Origin: JACVRW01 sp036519295
Lineage (GTDB): Bacteria; Actinomycetota; Thermoleophilia; Solirubrobacterales; Thermoleophilaceae
Assembly (NCBI GenBank): GCA_036519295.1
Contig: DATDLN010000179.1
Location: 30,326 to 94,325 of the forward strand
DNA length: 64,000 nucleotides
Direction: 5' to 3'
The notes beneath the pieces are model-generated. The model saw only the letters and a program-made list of their open reading frames with translations, searched no databases and had not been told where the DNA came from. Positions 7,169 to 15,463 of this stretch are shown piece after piece (positions within the stretch are counted from its first letter, which is position 1; every line of letters begins with the position of its first letter). The translations under genes and the position numbers were made by a program.

Positions 7169-9279
7169 GCGGCGAGGTGCGCTACGCGCAGGACGTTCGG
7201 CTGGAGGGCCAGTGGCACGCGGCGCTGGTGCGCTCGCCCGTCCCGCACGGGCGTGTGCGCGCGATCGACGTGTCGAAGCTTCCCCCGGACTGCGTTGCGC
7301 TGCTGCCCGAGGACGTGGCGGGGCTGGGCCGCTACGGCTGCCAGCTGAAGGACCAGGAGGTGCTCGCAGACCCGGCGCGCTTCGCAGGAGACGTCGTGGC
7401 GGCGCTGGCGGCTTCGACGCCTGAGGCGGCCCGCGAGGCGGCGCGCCTGGTCGAGGTCGAATTCGAGGAGCTGCCGGCTGTCTTCGACCCGGTGACCGCG
7501 GTCGCAGAGGGCGCGCCGCTCCTCCACCCCGAGGCAGGCGCCGTGCGCGAGGGCGCGGGCTCGGCCCCCGCCGGAGCGATAGTTCCGGCCGACGACGCGG
7601 TCTCGATCGGCGTTCGGCCGCTGGCCGGCACGAACGTGTGCCACCGGTTTCGCCTCCTTCACGGCGACGCCGATGCCGGCTTGGCCGACGCCGACGTCGT
7701 CGTGGACGAGACCTACCGCACGGCCTCCGCCCAGCACGCGCCGATGGAGCCGCACGCAACCGCCGCCCGCTGGACGGCCGACGGCCGGCTCGAGCTGTTC
7801 ACCGGCACGCAGACACCGTTCAATCTGCGCGCCGACCTGGCCGGGCTGCTCGGCGTGGATGAGGAGCACATCCGTGTAGTGGCGCCGCCCATGGGCGGCT
7901 CGTTCGGCGCCAAGACGTTCACGCGCCTCGAGGCCGTCGTAGCGTGCCTCGCCCGCAAGGCCGGCCGCCCGGTCAAGGCGGTGCTCGACCGGGCCGAGGA
8001 GTGGGTCACGCTCAACCGCCACCCCGCGGTGATCCGCGTGCGGATCGGCGCCGCGCGCGACGGGACGCTCGTCGCGAAGCGGCTCGACTGCTGGGTCGAC
8101 ACGGGCGCCTATGCGGACTGCGGCCCGGGCGTGGCCACCAAGCTCGGCTACGCGGGCGCCGGCCCCTACCGGATCCCGAACGTGCGCGTCGACGCGCTCG
8201 CGATCTACACGAATCTGCCGCCCAACGGGGCGTTCCGCGGATACGGAGCCATGCAGTCGGTCTGGGCGAGCGAGCGCGCGATGGACCTGCTGGCCGCGCG
8301 CCTCGGGATGAGCCCGCTCGAGCTGCGGCGGCGCAACCTGCTCCGCGACGGCGACCGCTTCGCCACCGGCGAGGTGATGCACGACGTGCACTTCGAGGAG
8401 TGCCTCCAGGCGGCCGCAGACGCCGTGGACTACGAGCGCGACCCACACGGGAAGGGGCTGTCCGTGCTGCTCAAGGGGATGCAGACCCCGAGCCGCGCGG
8501 CGATCGCCGTGGAGCGCACGCCGGTCGGGTACGTGGTCCGCTGCGCGTCCTGCGAGATGGGCCAGGGGGTGCGGGACTCGGTGCGCCTGCAGGCCGCGGC
8601 GCTACTCGGCTGCGAGCCGGGCCAGATCGAGGTCCCCGACCCGGACACCAACAGCGCGCCCTTCGACACCCGCACCACCTCGAGCCGCTCGACCTACATG
8701 ATGGGCCGCGCGCTCGAGGAGGCCGTGCGCGACCTGCAGACCAACGGCGGCGGGCGCGGCTACGGGGAGATCGCGAACGAAGGCGGGCTCGACCCGGACA
8801 CCGGACAGGGGATCGCGTCCACCCACTGGCACCAGGGCGCCGCGGCGGCGGAGGTGAGCGTCGACGAGGAGACAGGACTGGTCACTGTCGAGCACCTGCA
8901 CGCGGCCGTCTATGCGGGCCGAGTGGTGGACCGGGCGGGCGCCGAGCTCCAGAACGAAGGCTCGATGATCATGGGCCTGGGCACTGCGCTGCTCGAGAGC
9001 GTCGACCACGCCGACGGCCAGATCACGAATGCCAACCTCTCGGACTACAACGTCCCGGCCGCGGGGGATCTGCCCCGCCGCCTGACGCACGACCTGATCG
9101 AGCGCGACGACGCGGAGCCGCACGGACTCGGCGAGACCGCCCTGCCGCCGGTGCCGGCGGCGATCGGGAACGCGCTCGCCTCCCTCGGGCTCGAGCTGAC
9201 GGAGCTGCCGATGACGGCGGAGCGCGTGCTCGAGGCGGTCGACGCGGCCGCCCCCGCCGAGGTGGGTGTCCGGGGATGA
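7165..9279 (+). CDS. Molybdenum hydroxylase Mo-cofactor subunit (cassette 1)
   Basis: A 704-residue large subunit of the xanthine dehydrogenase family, somewhat shorter than the usual 750-800. It shows the MPT-binding GGSFGAKT, the active-site loop AFRGYG (A356 on), CEMGQGV and the C-terminal GLGE with the catalytic base Glu657. The AFRGYG loop differs from the AYXCSFR loop of form I CO dehydrogenase, so it is a hydroxylase of an organic, probably N-heterocyclic or aldehyde substrate. It lacks the 40 or so N-terminal residues that normally precede the first domain. GTG start overlaps the FAD subunit. It needs the molybdopterin-cytosine cofactor and its FAD and FeS partners. Confidence 0.92.
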   Translation: MSGEVRYAQDVRLEGQWHAALVRSPVPHGRVRAIDVSKLPPDCVALLPEDVAGLGRYGCQLKDQEVLADPARFAGDVVAALAASTPEAAREAARLVEVEFEELPAVFDPVTAVAEGAPLLHPEAGAVREGAGSAPAGAIVPADDAVSIGVRPLAGTNVCHRFRLLHGDADAGLADADVVVDETYRTASAQHAPMEPHATAARWTADGRLELFTGTQTPFNLRADLAGLLGVDEEHIRVVAPPMGGSFGAKTFTRLEAVVACLARKAGRPVKAVLDRAEEWVTLNRHPAVIRVRIGAARDGTLVAKRLDCWVDTGAYADCGPGVATKLGYAGAGPYRIPNVRVDALAIYTNLPPNGAFRGYGAMQSVWASERAMDLLAARLGMSPLELRRRNLLRDGDRFATGEVMHDVHFEECLQAAADAVDYERDPHGKGLSVLLKGMQTPSRAAIAVERTPVGYVVRCASCEMGQGVRDSVRLQAAALLGCEPGQIEVPDPDTNSAPFDTRTTSSRSTYMMGRALEEAVRDLQTNGGGRGYGEIANEGGLDPDTGQGIASTHWHQGAAAAEVSVDEETGLVTVEHLHAAVYAGRVVDRAGAELQNEGSMIMGLGTALLESVDHADGQITNANLSDYNVPAAGDLPRRLTHDLIERDDAEPHGLGETALPPVPAAIGNALASLGLELTELPMTAERVLEAVDAAAPAEVGVRG

Positions 9280-9716
9280 CGCTCGACCTCTTGCTCAACG
9301 GCCGACCGACGGCGCTCGAGGCGGAGCCGGCGGAGACGTTGCTCGAGGTGCTGCGCCGCGAGGCCGGGCTGCTGAGCGTGCGGCTCACCTGTGGGATCGG
9401 CGTCTGCGGCGCCTGCACGGTCCTGCTCGACGGCGAGCCGGTGTCCGGCTGCCTGCTGCGGGCCGCACAGGCGGCCGGCCGCGAGGTCACCACGCTGGAG
9501 GGCATCCCGGCTGAGCACCCGGTGCGCCGGGCGTTCGCCGCCGAGCACGCCTTCCAGTGCGGCTACTGCACGCCGGGGATGGTGCTCACCTCCGCGCGGC
9601 TGCTCGAGGAGATCCCGGACCCGAGCGATGAGCAGATCGCCGAGGGGCTCGGCGGCAACCTCTGCCGCTGCGGCTGCTACTTGAAGATCCGGGCGGCTGT
9701 AAGGAGGGCCGCATGA
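9276..9716 (+). CDS. Molybdenum hydroxylase 2Fe-2S subunit (cassette 1)
   Basis: A 146-residue electron-transfer subunit. The N-terminal ferredoxin-like cluster motif CGIGVCGACTVLLDGEPVSGC and the C-terminal four-helix cluster CGYC...NLCRCGCY are present. The last motif reads CRCGC where relatives have CRCTG, giving one extra Cys. It shuttles electrons from the Mo site to FAD. The ATG overlaps the Mo subunit stop by 4 nt and the stop overlaps the FAH gene, so the cassette is embedded in one long operon. Confidence 0.93.
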   Translation: MTLDLLLNGRPTALEAEPAETLLEVLRREAGLLSVRLTCGIGVCGACTVLLDGEPVSGCLLRAAQAAGREVTTLEGIPAEHPVRRAFAAEHAFQCGYCTPGMVLTSARLLEEIPDPSDEQIAEGLGGNLCRCGCYLKIRAAVRRAA

Positions 9717-10552
9717 AGCTTGTCACCTACGACGCCGGCGACGGCCCCCGGGTCGGCGCGCTCGAGGAGGGGTCGATTGTCGACCTTGGGTTCGACGGGG
9801 ACATGGTGGCCTTCATCGAGGCCGGCGCCCCAGCGGCCGAACGGCGTCGCGTCGGCGAGGCGCGTCTGCACGCGCCCCTGCGTCCACGCTCCATGCGCGA
9901 CTTCCTCGCCTTCGAGGGCCACATGAAGGGCGCGCTCAGCCGGCTCGGACGGCCAATTCCCGACGAGTGGTACGACGTCCCCGCCTACTACAAGGGGATG
10001 CCGGACACCGTGATCGGGCCGGACGCGGAGGTTCCCTGGCCGTCCTACGCCGAGCGCCTCGATCACGAGCTCGAGCTGGCCGCGGTGATCGGCCGTCGCT
10101 GCAAGGACGTGCCGGCCGACTCGGCGGCCGAGTACATATTCGGATACACGATCTGGAACGACGTCTCCGCACGCGATGTGCAGTCGCGCGAGCTCCCAAT
10201 CGGCATGGGCCCGGCCAAGGCGAAGGACTGGGACGGCTCGAACGTCCTCGGGCCGTGCCTGGTGACCGCCGACGCGCTCGACGCCGCGCACCTCCACATG
10301 GAGGTGCGGGTGAACGGCGAGGGCTGGGGCGAGGACACGAGCGCCTCGATGCACTGGCGCTTCGCGGACATGATCGCGTACGCGTCGATGGGCCAGACGC
10401 TCTACCCAGGCGAGCTGCTCGGCTCGGGCACGGCGGCGGGCGGCTCGGGGATCGAGCTCGGTCGCGAGCTGCGGCCGGGGGATTTGCTCGAGCTCGAGAT
10501 CGAGGGGATCGGCGTGCTGCGCAACCGAATCGGAGCGAAGGGAGGAGCCTGA
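9713..10552 (+). CDS. Fumarylacetoacetate hydrolase (FAH) family protein
   Basis: A 279-residue FAH/2-keto-4-pentenoate hydratase-type protein. The metal-binding core is visible: DHELELAAVIG (two acidic ligands), the loop GYTIWNDVSARDVQ (third Asp) and KAKDWDGSNVLGPCLV, followed by the strand-rich C-terminus ending in GIGVLRNRIG. Members hydrolyse C-C bonds of acylpyruvates or decarboxylate and hydrate keto acids using Mg2+ or Mn2+. In this operon it would act late, after ring opening. The exact reaction cannot be told from sequence. Confidence 0.9.
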   Translation: MKLVTYDAGDGPRVGALEEGSIVDLGFDGDMVAFIEAGAPAAERRRVGEARLHAPLRPRSMRDFLAFEGHMKGALSRLGRPIPDEWYDVPAYYKGMPDTVIGPDAEVPWPSYAERLDHELELAAVIGRRCKDVPADSAAEYIFGYTIWNDVSARDVQSRELPIGMGPAKAKDWDGSNVLGPCLVTADALDAAHLHMEVRVNGEGWGEDTSASMHWRFADMIAYASMGQTLYPGELLGSGTAAGGSGIELGRELRPGDLLELEIEGIGVLRNRIGAKGGA

Positions 10553-10867
10553 ATGGCGTACGTGGTGTCGGCGCTGTGGCGCGCCAAGGAGGGGGAGGAG
10601 GAGCGGATCGCGCGGATCATTGAGGAGCTGACGGAGCCGTCGCGCGCCGAGCCCGGCAACCTCTTCTACCAGGCACACCGGTCGCCGGACGACCCGCGCC
10701 TCTTCTACCTGTACGAGCAGTACGTCGACGAGGCCGGCTATGAGGCGCACCAGAACACGGAGCACTTCCAGCGGCTCGTGGTCGGGGAGGCCATCCCGAA
10801 CCTGGAGTCGCGGGAGCGAGCCTTCTACGAGACGCTCGTGGACGACCGCGGAGGCCTGGCGGCTTGA
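10553..10867 (+). CDS. Antibiotic biosynthesis monooxygenase (ABM) domain protein
   Basis: A 104-residue single-domain ABM/YgiN-like protein (ferredoxin-like fold). The typical pattern is present: SALWRAKEGEEERIARIIEEL, then EPGNLFYQAHRSPDDP, FYLYEQYVDEAGYEAHQNTEHF. Relatives are cofactor-free quinol oxidases, isomerases or small lyases that act on quinones and dienes. It starts 1 nt after the FAH stop. It could process a hydroxylated ring product (inference). Confidence 0.87.
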   Translation: MAYVVSALWRAKEGEEERIARIIEELTEPSRAEPGNLFYQAHRSPDDPRLFYLYEQYVDEAGYEAHQNTEHFQRLVVGEAIPNLESRERAFYETLVDDRGGLAA

Positions 10868-11544
10868 CGGCGATCGTGGACCTCAGCCCGACCGTGCCGC
10901 ACGGCTTCCGCGGGCCCCCCTCGACCGACGTGGGCGTCCGTCTCGAGGCGCGTACGAAGCCCGGCTACTGGCAGTCGTCGCAGGCCAGCATGAGCGTGCA
11001 CACGGGCTGCCACGTGGAGTCGGAGCTGCACGTGATCGAGGGCGGCCGGACGATCGACGCGGTGCCGCTCGACCGCGTGATCGGAAGCGCGCTGGTGCTC
11101 GACCTGACGCCGGTGGCGCCGCGCGCGCTCATAGAGCCGGAAGCGCTCGATGCGGCACTCGCCGCCACGGACGACGAGCTGCGCCCAGGCGACGTGGTCC
11201 TCCTGCGCACCGACTGGGCTTCGCAGGCGCTCGGCACGCCGGGGTACTTCCGGCTGTCGCCGGCGCTCAGCCTCGAGGCGGCAGAGTGGCTGGTGGCGCA
11301 CAGGCCGCGCTGCGTCGGCTGCGACTTCTTCGAGGAGCCCGTCGCCCGCGACCCAGGCTGGGAGGCGCCCGAGTTCGTCGTGCACCGCGCGCTCCTCGGA
11401 GCGGGGATCCCGCTGGTCGAGGGCCTGGTCGGGCTCGAGAAGCTGCCGCCGCGCTGCGAGTTCTTCGCCCCGTTCTTCAAGTTCGGGGGCATCGAGGCGG
11501 CGCCCGCACGGGCGTTTGCGATCGTCCCGGAGGGCGGCTCGTGA
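10864..11544 (+). CDS. Cyclase family (kynurenine-formamidase-like) metal hydrolase, copy 1
   Basis: A 226-residue member of the Cyclase family (PF04199). The metal motif reads SVHTGCHVESELHV; the usual HxGTHxDxPxHF is changed, with Cys for Thr and Glu-Ser for the Asp pair, so metal geometry or substrate may differ. Further conserved parts are GDVVLLRTDWA and VGCDFFEEP. Family members hydrolyse formamides or open small lactams and cyclic imides. The start is a TTG at 10864 that overlaps the ABM stop (TTGA). It is one of three cyclase domains in this operon. Confidence 0.88.
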   Translation: MTAIVDLSPTVPHGFRGPPSTDVGVRLEARTKPGYWQSSQASMSVHTGCHVESELHVIEGGRTIDAVPLDRVIGSALVLDLTPVAPRALIEPEALDAALAATDDELRPGDVVLLRTDWASQALGTPGYFRLSPALSLEAAEWLVAHRPRCVGCDFFEEPVARDPGWEAPEFVVHRALLGAGIPLVEGLVGLEKLPPRCEFFAPFFKFGGIEAAPARAFAIVPEGGS

Positions 11545-11777
11545 ACATCGAGTTCGCATCGGCGCTTCCGCCCGACGTGCCGGCGCCGCCGGCCGCCCGC
11601 GGCGGCGGGGTGCGCTGGCCGGACGGCGTCGTGCGAGCGCCGGGCGAGCTGCCCGACGGAGGGGTTCAACACGAAACGTTCCCTTACCGCGCCCGGCTGA
11701 AGACGCTGGCGCTGGCGGCAGGGCTCGCGCTGAGCGCGGTGGCGCTGGCACTCGTCCGACGCAGGAGGCGACGATGA
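11541..11777 (+). CDS. Small single-pass membrane protein, unknown
   Basis: A 78-residue protein I do not recognise. It overlaps the gene before it (GTGA) and the gene after it (ATGA) by 4 nt each, so it is almost certainly translated. Residues 1-50 are Pro/Gly-rich (PDVPAPPAARGGG...). One hydrophobic helix follows (LALAAGLALSAVALALV) and the protein ends in Arg-Arg-Arg-Arg-Arg-Arg. The basic tail after the helix predicts a cytoplasmic C-terminus. It may tether an operon enzyme or the transporter, but that is a guess. Confidence 0.7.
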   Translation: MNIEFASALPPDVPAPPAARGGGVRWPDGVVRAPGELPDGGVQHETFPYRARLKTLALAAGLALSAVALALVRRRRRR

Positions 11778-12439
11778 CGGAGAGCGCCCACGCAACTGTC
11801 CCCTTCACACGTAGCAATCTGCGGGAGCAGATCAAGGACGTGCTGCTCCAGCGGATCGTGGCTGGCACCTACCCGCCGGGGAGCCGCATCGTCGAGACGC
11901 GCGTGGCCCAGGAGCTCGGCGTGAGCCAGGGTCCGGTTCGCGAGGCGCTCCGCGATCTCGAGCAGCTCGGCTGTGTCGTCCACGAGCCCTACCGCGGCTG
12001 CTCGGTGCGGGCCTTCTCGGCCGACGAGCTGTTGGAGGCGTTCCCGGTGCGAGCCGCGCTCGAGGCGCTCGCGGCGCGGCTCGCGGCTGACCGCATCACC
12101 AAGGCGGAGCTCGACGAGCTGGACGAGCTGCTCGGGCGGATGCGCGCGGCCGCCCGCAGCGGCGACGCCCACGCTCAATCGCAGGCCAACGCGTCCTTCC
12201 ACGCCACCATCGTCCGGGCCGCGCGCAATGGCACGCTCGAGAGCCAGTGGCGCATGCTCGAGCCGTTCTCGCGCACCTACCTGACCGTCTCGCGGCCGGG
12301 CATCGACCTCGTCCACCTGTCCGATCGTCATGTGCCCATCCTCGATGCCCTGCGCCGCCATGACCCCGACGCCGCGGCCGATGCGATGCACGAGCACCTC
12401 ATGGGTGCGGCCGAGCTGCTGAAGGAGGATTCGGCATGA
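11774..12439 (+). CDS. GntR family (FCD-type) transcriptional regulator
   Basis: A 221-residue repressor. The N-terminal winged helix-turn-helix (residues about 10-75) contains QIKDVLLQRIVAGTYPPGSR and VSQGPVREALRDLEQLG. The C-terminal all-helical FCD effector domain shows ALEALAARLAAD, ANASFHATIVRAARNG and HVPILDALRRHDPDAA, with metal-binding-type histidines. FCD proteins sense organic acids or catabolic intermediates. It sits in the middle of the operon it probably controls. A second FCD regulator is at 24018. Confidence 0.93.
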   Translation: MTESAHATVPFTRSNLREQIKDVLLQRIVAGTYPPGSRIVETRVAQELGVSQGPVREALRDLEQLGCVVHEPYRGCSVRAFSADELLEAFPVRAALEALAARLAADRITKAELDELDELLGRMRAAARSGDAHAQSQANASFHATIVRAARNGTLESQWRMLEPFSRTYLTVSRPGIDLVHLSDRHVPILDALRRHDPDAAADAMHEHLMGAAELLKEDSA

Positions 12440-13155
12440 GGCGCATCGTCGACCTATCCATGCCGGTGCACGCAGACATGCTCACCTTCCCGCGCGTGCC
12501 GCCGCCGGCGCTGTGCGTGTACGAGACGCACGAGGAGTTCGCTGAGCGGATCGGGGCGGCGGAGTATGGGGTCACCTCTCTTACGGCGAGCAACCTCGTC
12601 GTCGTCAACGACCACGTCGGCACCCACTGCGACGCACGCCGCCACATCGTCCCGGACGCCGGCGGGGCGGACACGATCCCCCTTGAATGGTGCCTCTCGG
12701 ACGGCGTTCTCCTCGACTTCCGATCGGCCGAGTCCGGACATGGCATCACCGCTGCCGAGGTGGAGGCAGAACTCCAGCGGATCGGCTATGAGCCGAAGGA
12801 GCGCGACATTGTCCTGATTCATACGGGGGCCGGCGCCTACAACACCGAGGAGCGCTACCGCACGGACCATCCCGGGATGACGGCGGAGGCCACGAAGTGG
12901 CTCATCGAGCGCGGCGTCCGGATGATGGGCATCGACGCGATCACCTTCGATCCGCCGGTGTGGGCGATGTTCGAGCGGAAACAGTTCTGGGAGGCCCACC
13001 GGGTGATGTGGGAGCACGAGTACTGGCACCTCGAGAACCTGATGAATCTCGAGCAGATCGGACGTCCGCATGGGTTCCAGCTCTGCGTCCTGCCGGTGAA
13101 ATGGGTGGGAACCACGGCGGCGCCGGTGCGGGCGATCGCGATCATCGACGAATGA
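12436..13155 (+). CDS. Cyclase family metal hydrolase, copy 2
   Basis: A 239-residue PF04199 protein with the motif NDHVGTHCDARRHI, a near-canonical metal site (HxGTHxDxxxH). Other conserved parts are KERDIVLIHTGAG and MMGIDAITFDPP. The sequence is clearly different from copies 1 and 3. The likely reaction is hydrolysis of a cyclic amide, formamide or lactone in the cytoplasm. The ATG overlaps the regulator stop and its stop overlaps the ATP-grasp gene, both by 4 nt. Confidence 0.9.
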   Translation: MRRIVDLSMPVHADMLTFPRVPPPALCVYETHEEFAERIGAAEYGVTSLTASNLVVVNDHVGTHCDARRHIVPDAGGADTIPLEWCLSDGVLLDFRSAESGHGITAAEVEAELQRIGYEPKERDIVLIHTGAGAYNTEERYRTDHPGMTAEATKWLIERGVRMMGIDAITFDPPVWAMFERKQFWEAHRVMWEHEYWHLENLMNLEQIGRPHGFQLCVLPVKWVGTTAAPVRAIAIIDE

Positions 13156-14063
13156 GGGTTCTGCGGTTCGACGAGCCGGGCTGCGGCGAGGTGGCCACGG
13201 CCGGGGGCAAGGGCGCCTCGTTGGCGCGGATGGCTGGGCTCGGCCTCCCGGTGCCACCCGGATTCGTGATTCCCGCCGACGCTCTCGCGGCCAGCCTTAC
13301 GGACACGGGCGGGGAACTGCGCGAACTGCTCGCGGCCGGCTCCTCCGCCAAGATCGCCGAGCGGGCGCGCGCGCTCGTACTCGCGACTGAGCCGGCGGCC
13401 GAGTTGTACGACGCGATTGCCGCCGCTTACCGCGCGCTCGGCGACGAGCCGCCGGTTGCAGTGCGCTCGAGCGCCCGAGCCGAAGACTCCGAGGCCGCGA
13501 GCTACGCGGGGCAGCAGGAGACCTACCTCCACGTCTGCGGTCTCGATGAGGTCGTCCGGCGAGTCCGCGACTGCTGGGCGTCGTTCTTCTCGGAGCGCGC
13601 CCTCTTCTACCGCGCGCGCAAGGGCTCGCTGGGGGACATGGGCATGGCCGTGGTGGTCCAGCGCATGGTCGCGGCCGACGTGGCCGGAGTCCTCTTCACC
13701 TGCGATCCCGTTCAGCGCCGGCGGGACCGGATGGTCGTGGAGGCCGTCTTCGGCCTTGGCGAGGCGGCGGTCTCGGGCCACGTGACGCCGGATCACTTCG
13801 TGATCGCCCGCGACGGGGAGGTGAAGAAGAGCCGGATCGCCGTGCAGCCGTTCGCCGTCGTCAGTACCGCGGCGGGCGGCACGGCTGAGCGCGAGCTGAG
13901 CGCCGAGGAGGGAGGGGCGCCCACGCTCGACGAGGCTCGGCTGCGCGCTCTGGCCCAGCTGGGCGACGACCTCGAGCAACGGCTGGGCGTGCCGCAGGAC
14001 ATCGAGTGGGCGTTCGCCGACGGCGAGCTCTACGTGCTGCAGGCGAGGCCGGTCACGGCATGA
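13152..14063 (+). CDS. PEP/pyruvate-binding ATP-grasp protein (phenylphosphate synthase beta-like)
   Basis: A 303-residue protein that is only the N-terminal ATP-grasp domain of PEP synthase (PPDK_N). Visible signatures are GGKGASLARMAGLGLPVPPGF at the start, AVRSSARAEDSEAASYAGQ, MAVVVQRMVAADVAGVLFT, and the C-terminal EWAFADGELYVLQARPVTA. It lacks the phosphohistidine and PEP-barrel domains of complete PEP synthase (about 790 residues). The missing His domain is in the 4612 gene. In phenylphosphate synthase of Thauera the same split occurs: the ATP-grasp subunit phosphorylates the His of the other subunit, giving AMP and Pi. That the two proteins here form one enzyme is inference. Confidence 0.86.
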   Translation: MRVLRFDEPGCGEVATAGGKGASLARMAGLGLPVPPGFVIPADALAASLTDTGGELRELLAAGSSAKIAERARALVLATEPAAELYDAIAAAYRALGDEPPVAVRSSARAEDSEAASYAGQQETYLHVCGLDEVVRRVRDCWASFFSERALFYRARKGSLGDMGMAVVVQRMVAADVAGVLFTCDPVQRRRDRMVVEAVFGLGEAAVSGHVTPDHFVIARDGEVKKSRIAVQPFAVVSTAAGGTAERELSAEEGGAPTLDEARLRALAQLGDDLEQRLGVPQDIEWAFADGELYVLQARPVTA

Positions 14064-15463
14064 GCGAGCTGCTCCGCCGAGCCCGCGCCTGGGTGCTCGA
14101 GGTCCACCCGCACGCGCGCCATCTCGAGCGCACGGTCGACTGGGCTGTCGCGCTCGAGCCGGGGGCGTCCGAGGCGGTCCGCATCGCCGCGGTCACCCAC
14201 GACATCGAGCGGGCCTTCCCCGACCGCCAGGCGGGCTGGGACTCGGCAACGAGCTGGGACGATCCCCTCTACAACCGCTGGCACCAGGACCGCTGCGCGG
14301 ACATGGTCGCCGCGTGGCTGCGGGAGCAGGACGCCGAGCCGGCGCTGGTCGACGAGGTCGACGGGCTCGTCCGCAACCACGAGGACGGCGGGTGGCCGGA
14401 GGCGGACCTCGTGCAGGCCGCGGACTCCATCTCGTTCCTCGAGACGATGGTGGGCGTGGTGGCCGGCTGGGTCCAGTCGGGCAGCGCGCCGCGCAAGCGC
14501 GCCGCCGGGAAGCTCCGCCACTCGCTCGAGCGGATCGCTCCCAGCCTTCCCCGCGCCCGCGGGGAGGGCGCGCCGCTGCTGGCTGCGGGGCTGCAGCGCC
14601 TGGCGGCGACGCCGTCGCCGGAGGAGGTGCTCGCCGCCGCCGGGCTGGTAAGGGAGGGGCGGATCTTCCCGCTGGCGCGCGACCGCTTCCCGGGCATGCC
14701 GCTCTTCCCCGGCCACCCCGCGTTCGAGGTGCTCGCCTACCGGACGCCGCAGGGGATACGCGCCGCGGGCACGCGACCCTGGGGACCCGACAACGACGCG
14801 GGCCTCGGCTACATGAGCGAACTCGTCCTTGGGACCACCCACAGCGGCGCGCACATCGACGCGCACGCCCACATGACGATCGGCCCGGAGGACCGCTGGA
14901 ACGCCGGCTCCGCGCGGGAGCACCTCGGCGACTTCGGGCCGCTGCGCGGCGACGCCACCGAGATCCCGCCCCTGTGGCGGCGCGGCGTGCTCTACGACGT
15001 TCCGGGCCATCGTGGGGTGCCGTTCCTCGGCCGCGGCGAGGCGGTCGGGGCCACCGAGCTTCGGGAGATCGAGGCGGCCACCGGCGCGGCCGCCGAGGCC
15101 GGCGACGTGGCGCTCGTTCGAACGGGGTACATGCGCCACTGGCCGGACGGCGAGCGGATGGCCGAGCACCGCGGGCCCGGGGCCGACGCCTCCGCCGCGC
15201 GGCTCCTCGCCGACCGCGGCGTGGTGGCGACCGGCTCCGACACCGAGACCTACGAGGTGCAGCCGGCCCCCGACCTCGGCGAGCCGTCAAACCCGCAGCC
15301 GGTACACACCCTGCTCCTGATCGAGCGGGGCATTTACATCATGGAGAGCCTCGACCTCGAGGAGCTGGCGGCGGCCGGTGCGACCGAGTTCCTGTTCGTG
15401 GCGCTGCCGCTGCGGATCCGCGGCGCGACGGGCTCCATGATCGACCCGGTGGCAGTGACCTGA
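14060..15463 (+). CDS. Fusion of an HD-like domain with a cyclase-family hydrolase
   Basis: A 467-residue two-domain protein. Residues 1-175 look like an HD-type phosphohydrolase: His21, the pair His47-Asp48 (VTHDIERAF), His75, His107 (NHED) and Asp122 (QAADS). Residues about 200-467 are a Cyclase (PF04199) domain with the metal motif THSGAHIDAHAH (His261, His265, Asp267, His269/271) and GDVALVRTGYMRHW. I know of no named family with this architecture. The ATG overlaps the ATP-grasp stop, so it is made next to a phosphate-transferring enzyme; an HD domain could remove the phosphate after the cyclase step (inference). The ADH gene follows with a 1-nt overlap. Confidence 0.85.
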   Translation: MSELLRRARAWVLEVHPHARHLERTVDWAVALEPGASEAVRIAAVTHDIERAFPDRQAGWDSATSWDDPLYNRWHQDRCADMVAAWLREQDAEPALVDEVDGLVRNHEDGGWPEADLVQAADSISFLETMVGVVAGWVQSGSAPRKRAAGKLRHSLERIAPSLPRARGEGAPLLAAGLQRLAATPSPEEVLAAAGLVREGRIFPLARDRFPGMPLFPGHPAFEVLAYRTPQGIRAAGTRPWGPDNDAGLGYMSELVLGTTHSGAHIDAHAHMTIGPEDRWNAGSAREHLGDFGPLRGDATEIPPLWRRGVLYDVPGHRGVPFLGRGEAVGATELREIEAATGAAAEAGDVALVRTGYMRHWPDGERMAEHRGPGADASAARLLADRGVVATGSDTETYEVQPAPDLGEPSNPQPVHTLLLIERGIYIMESLDLEELAAAGATEFLFVALPLRIRGATGSMIDPVAVT

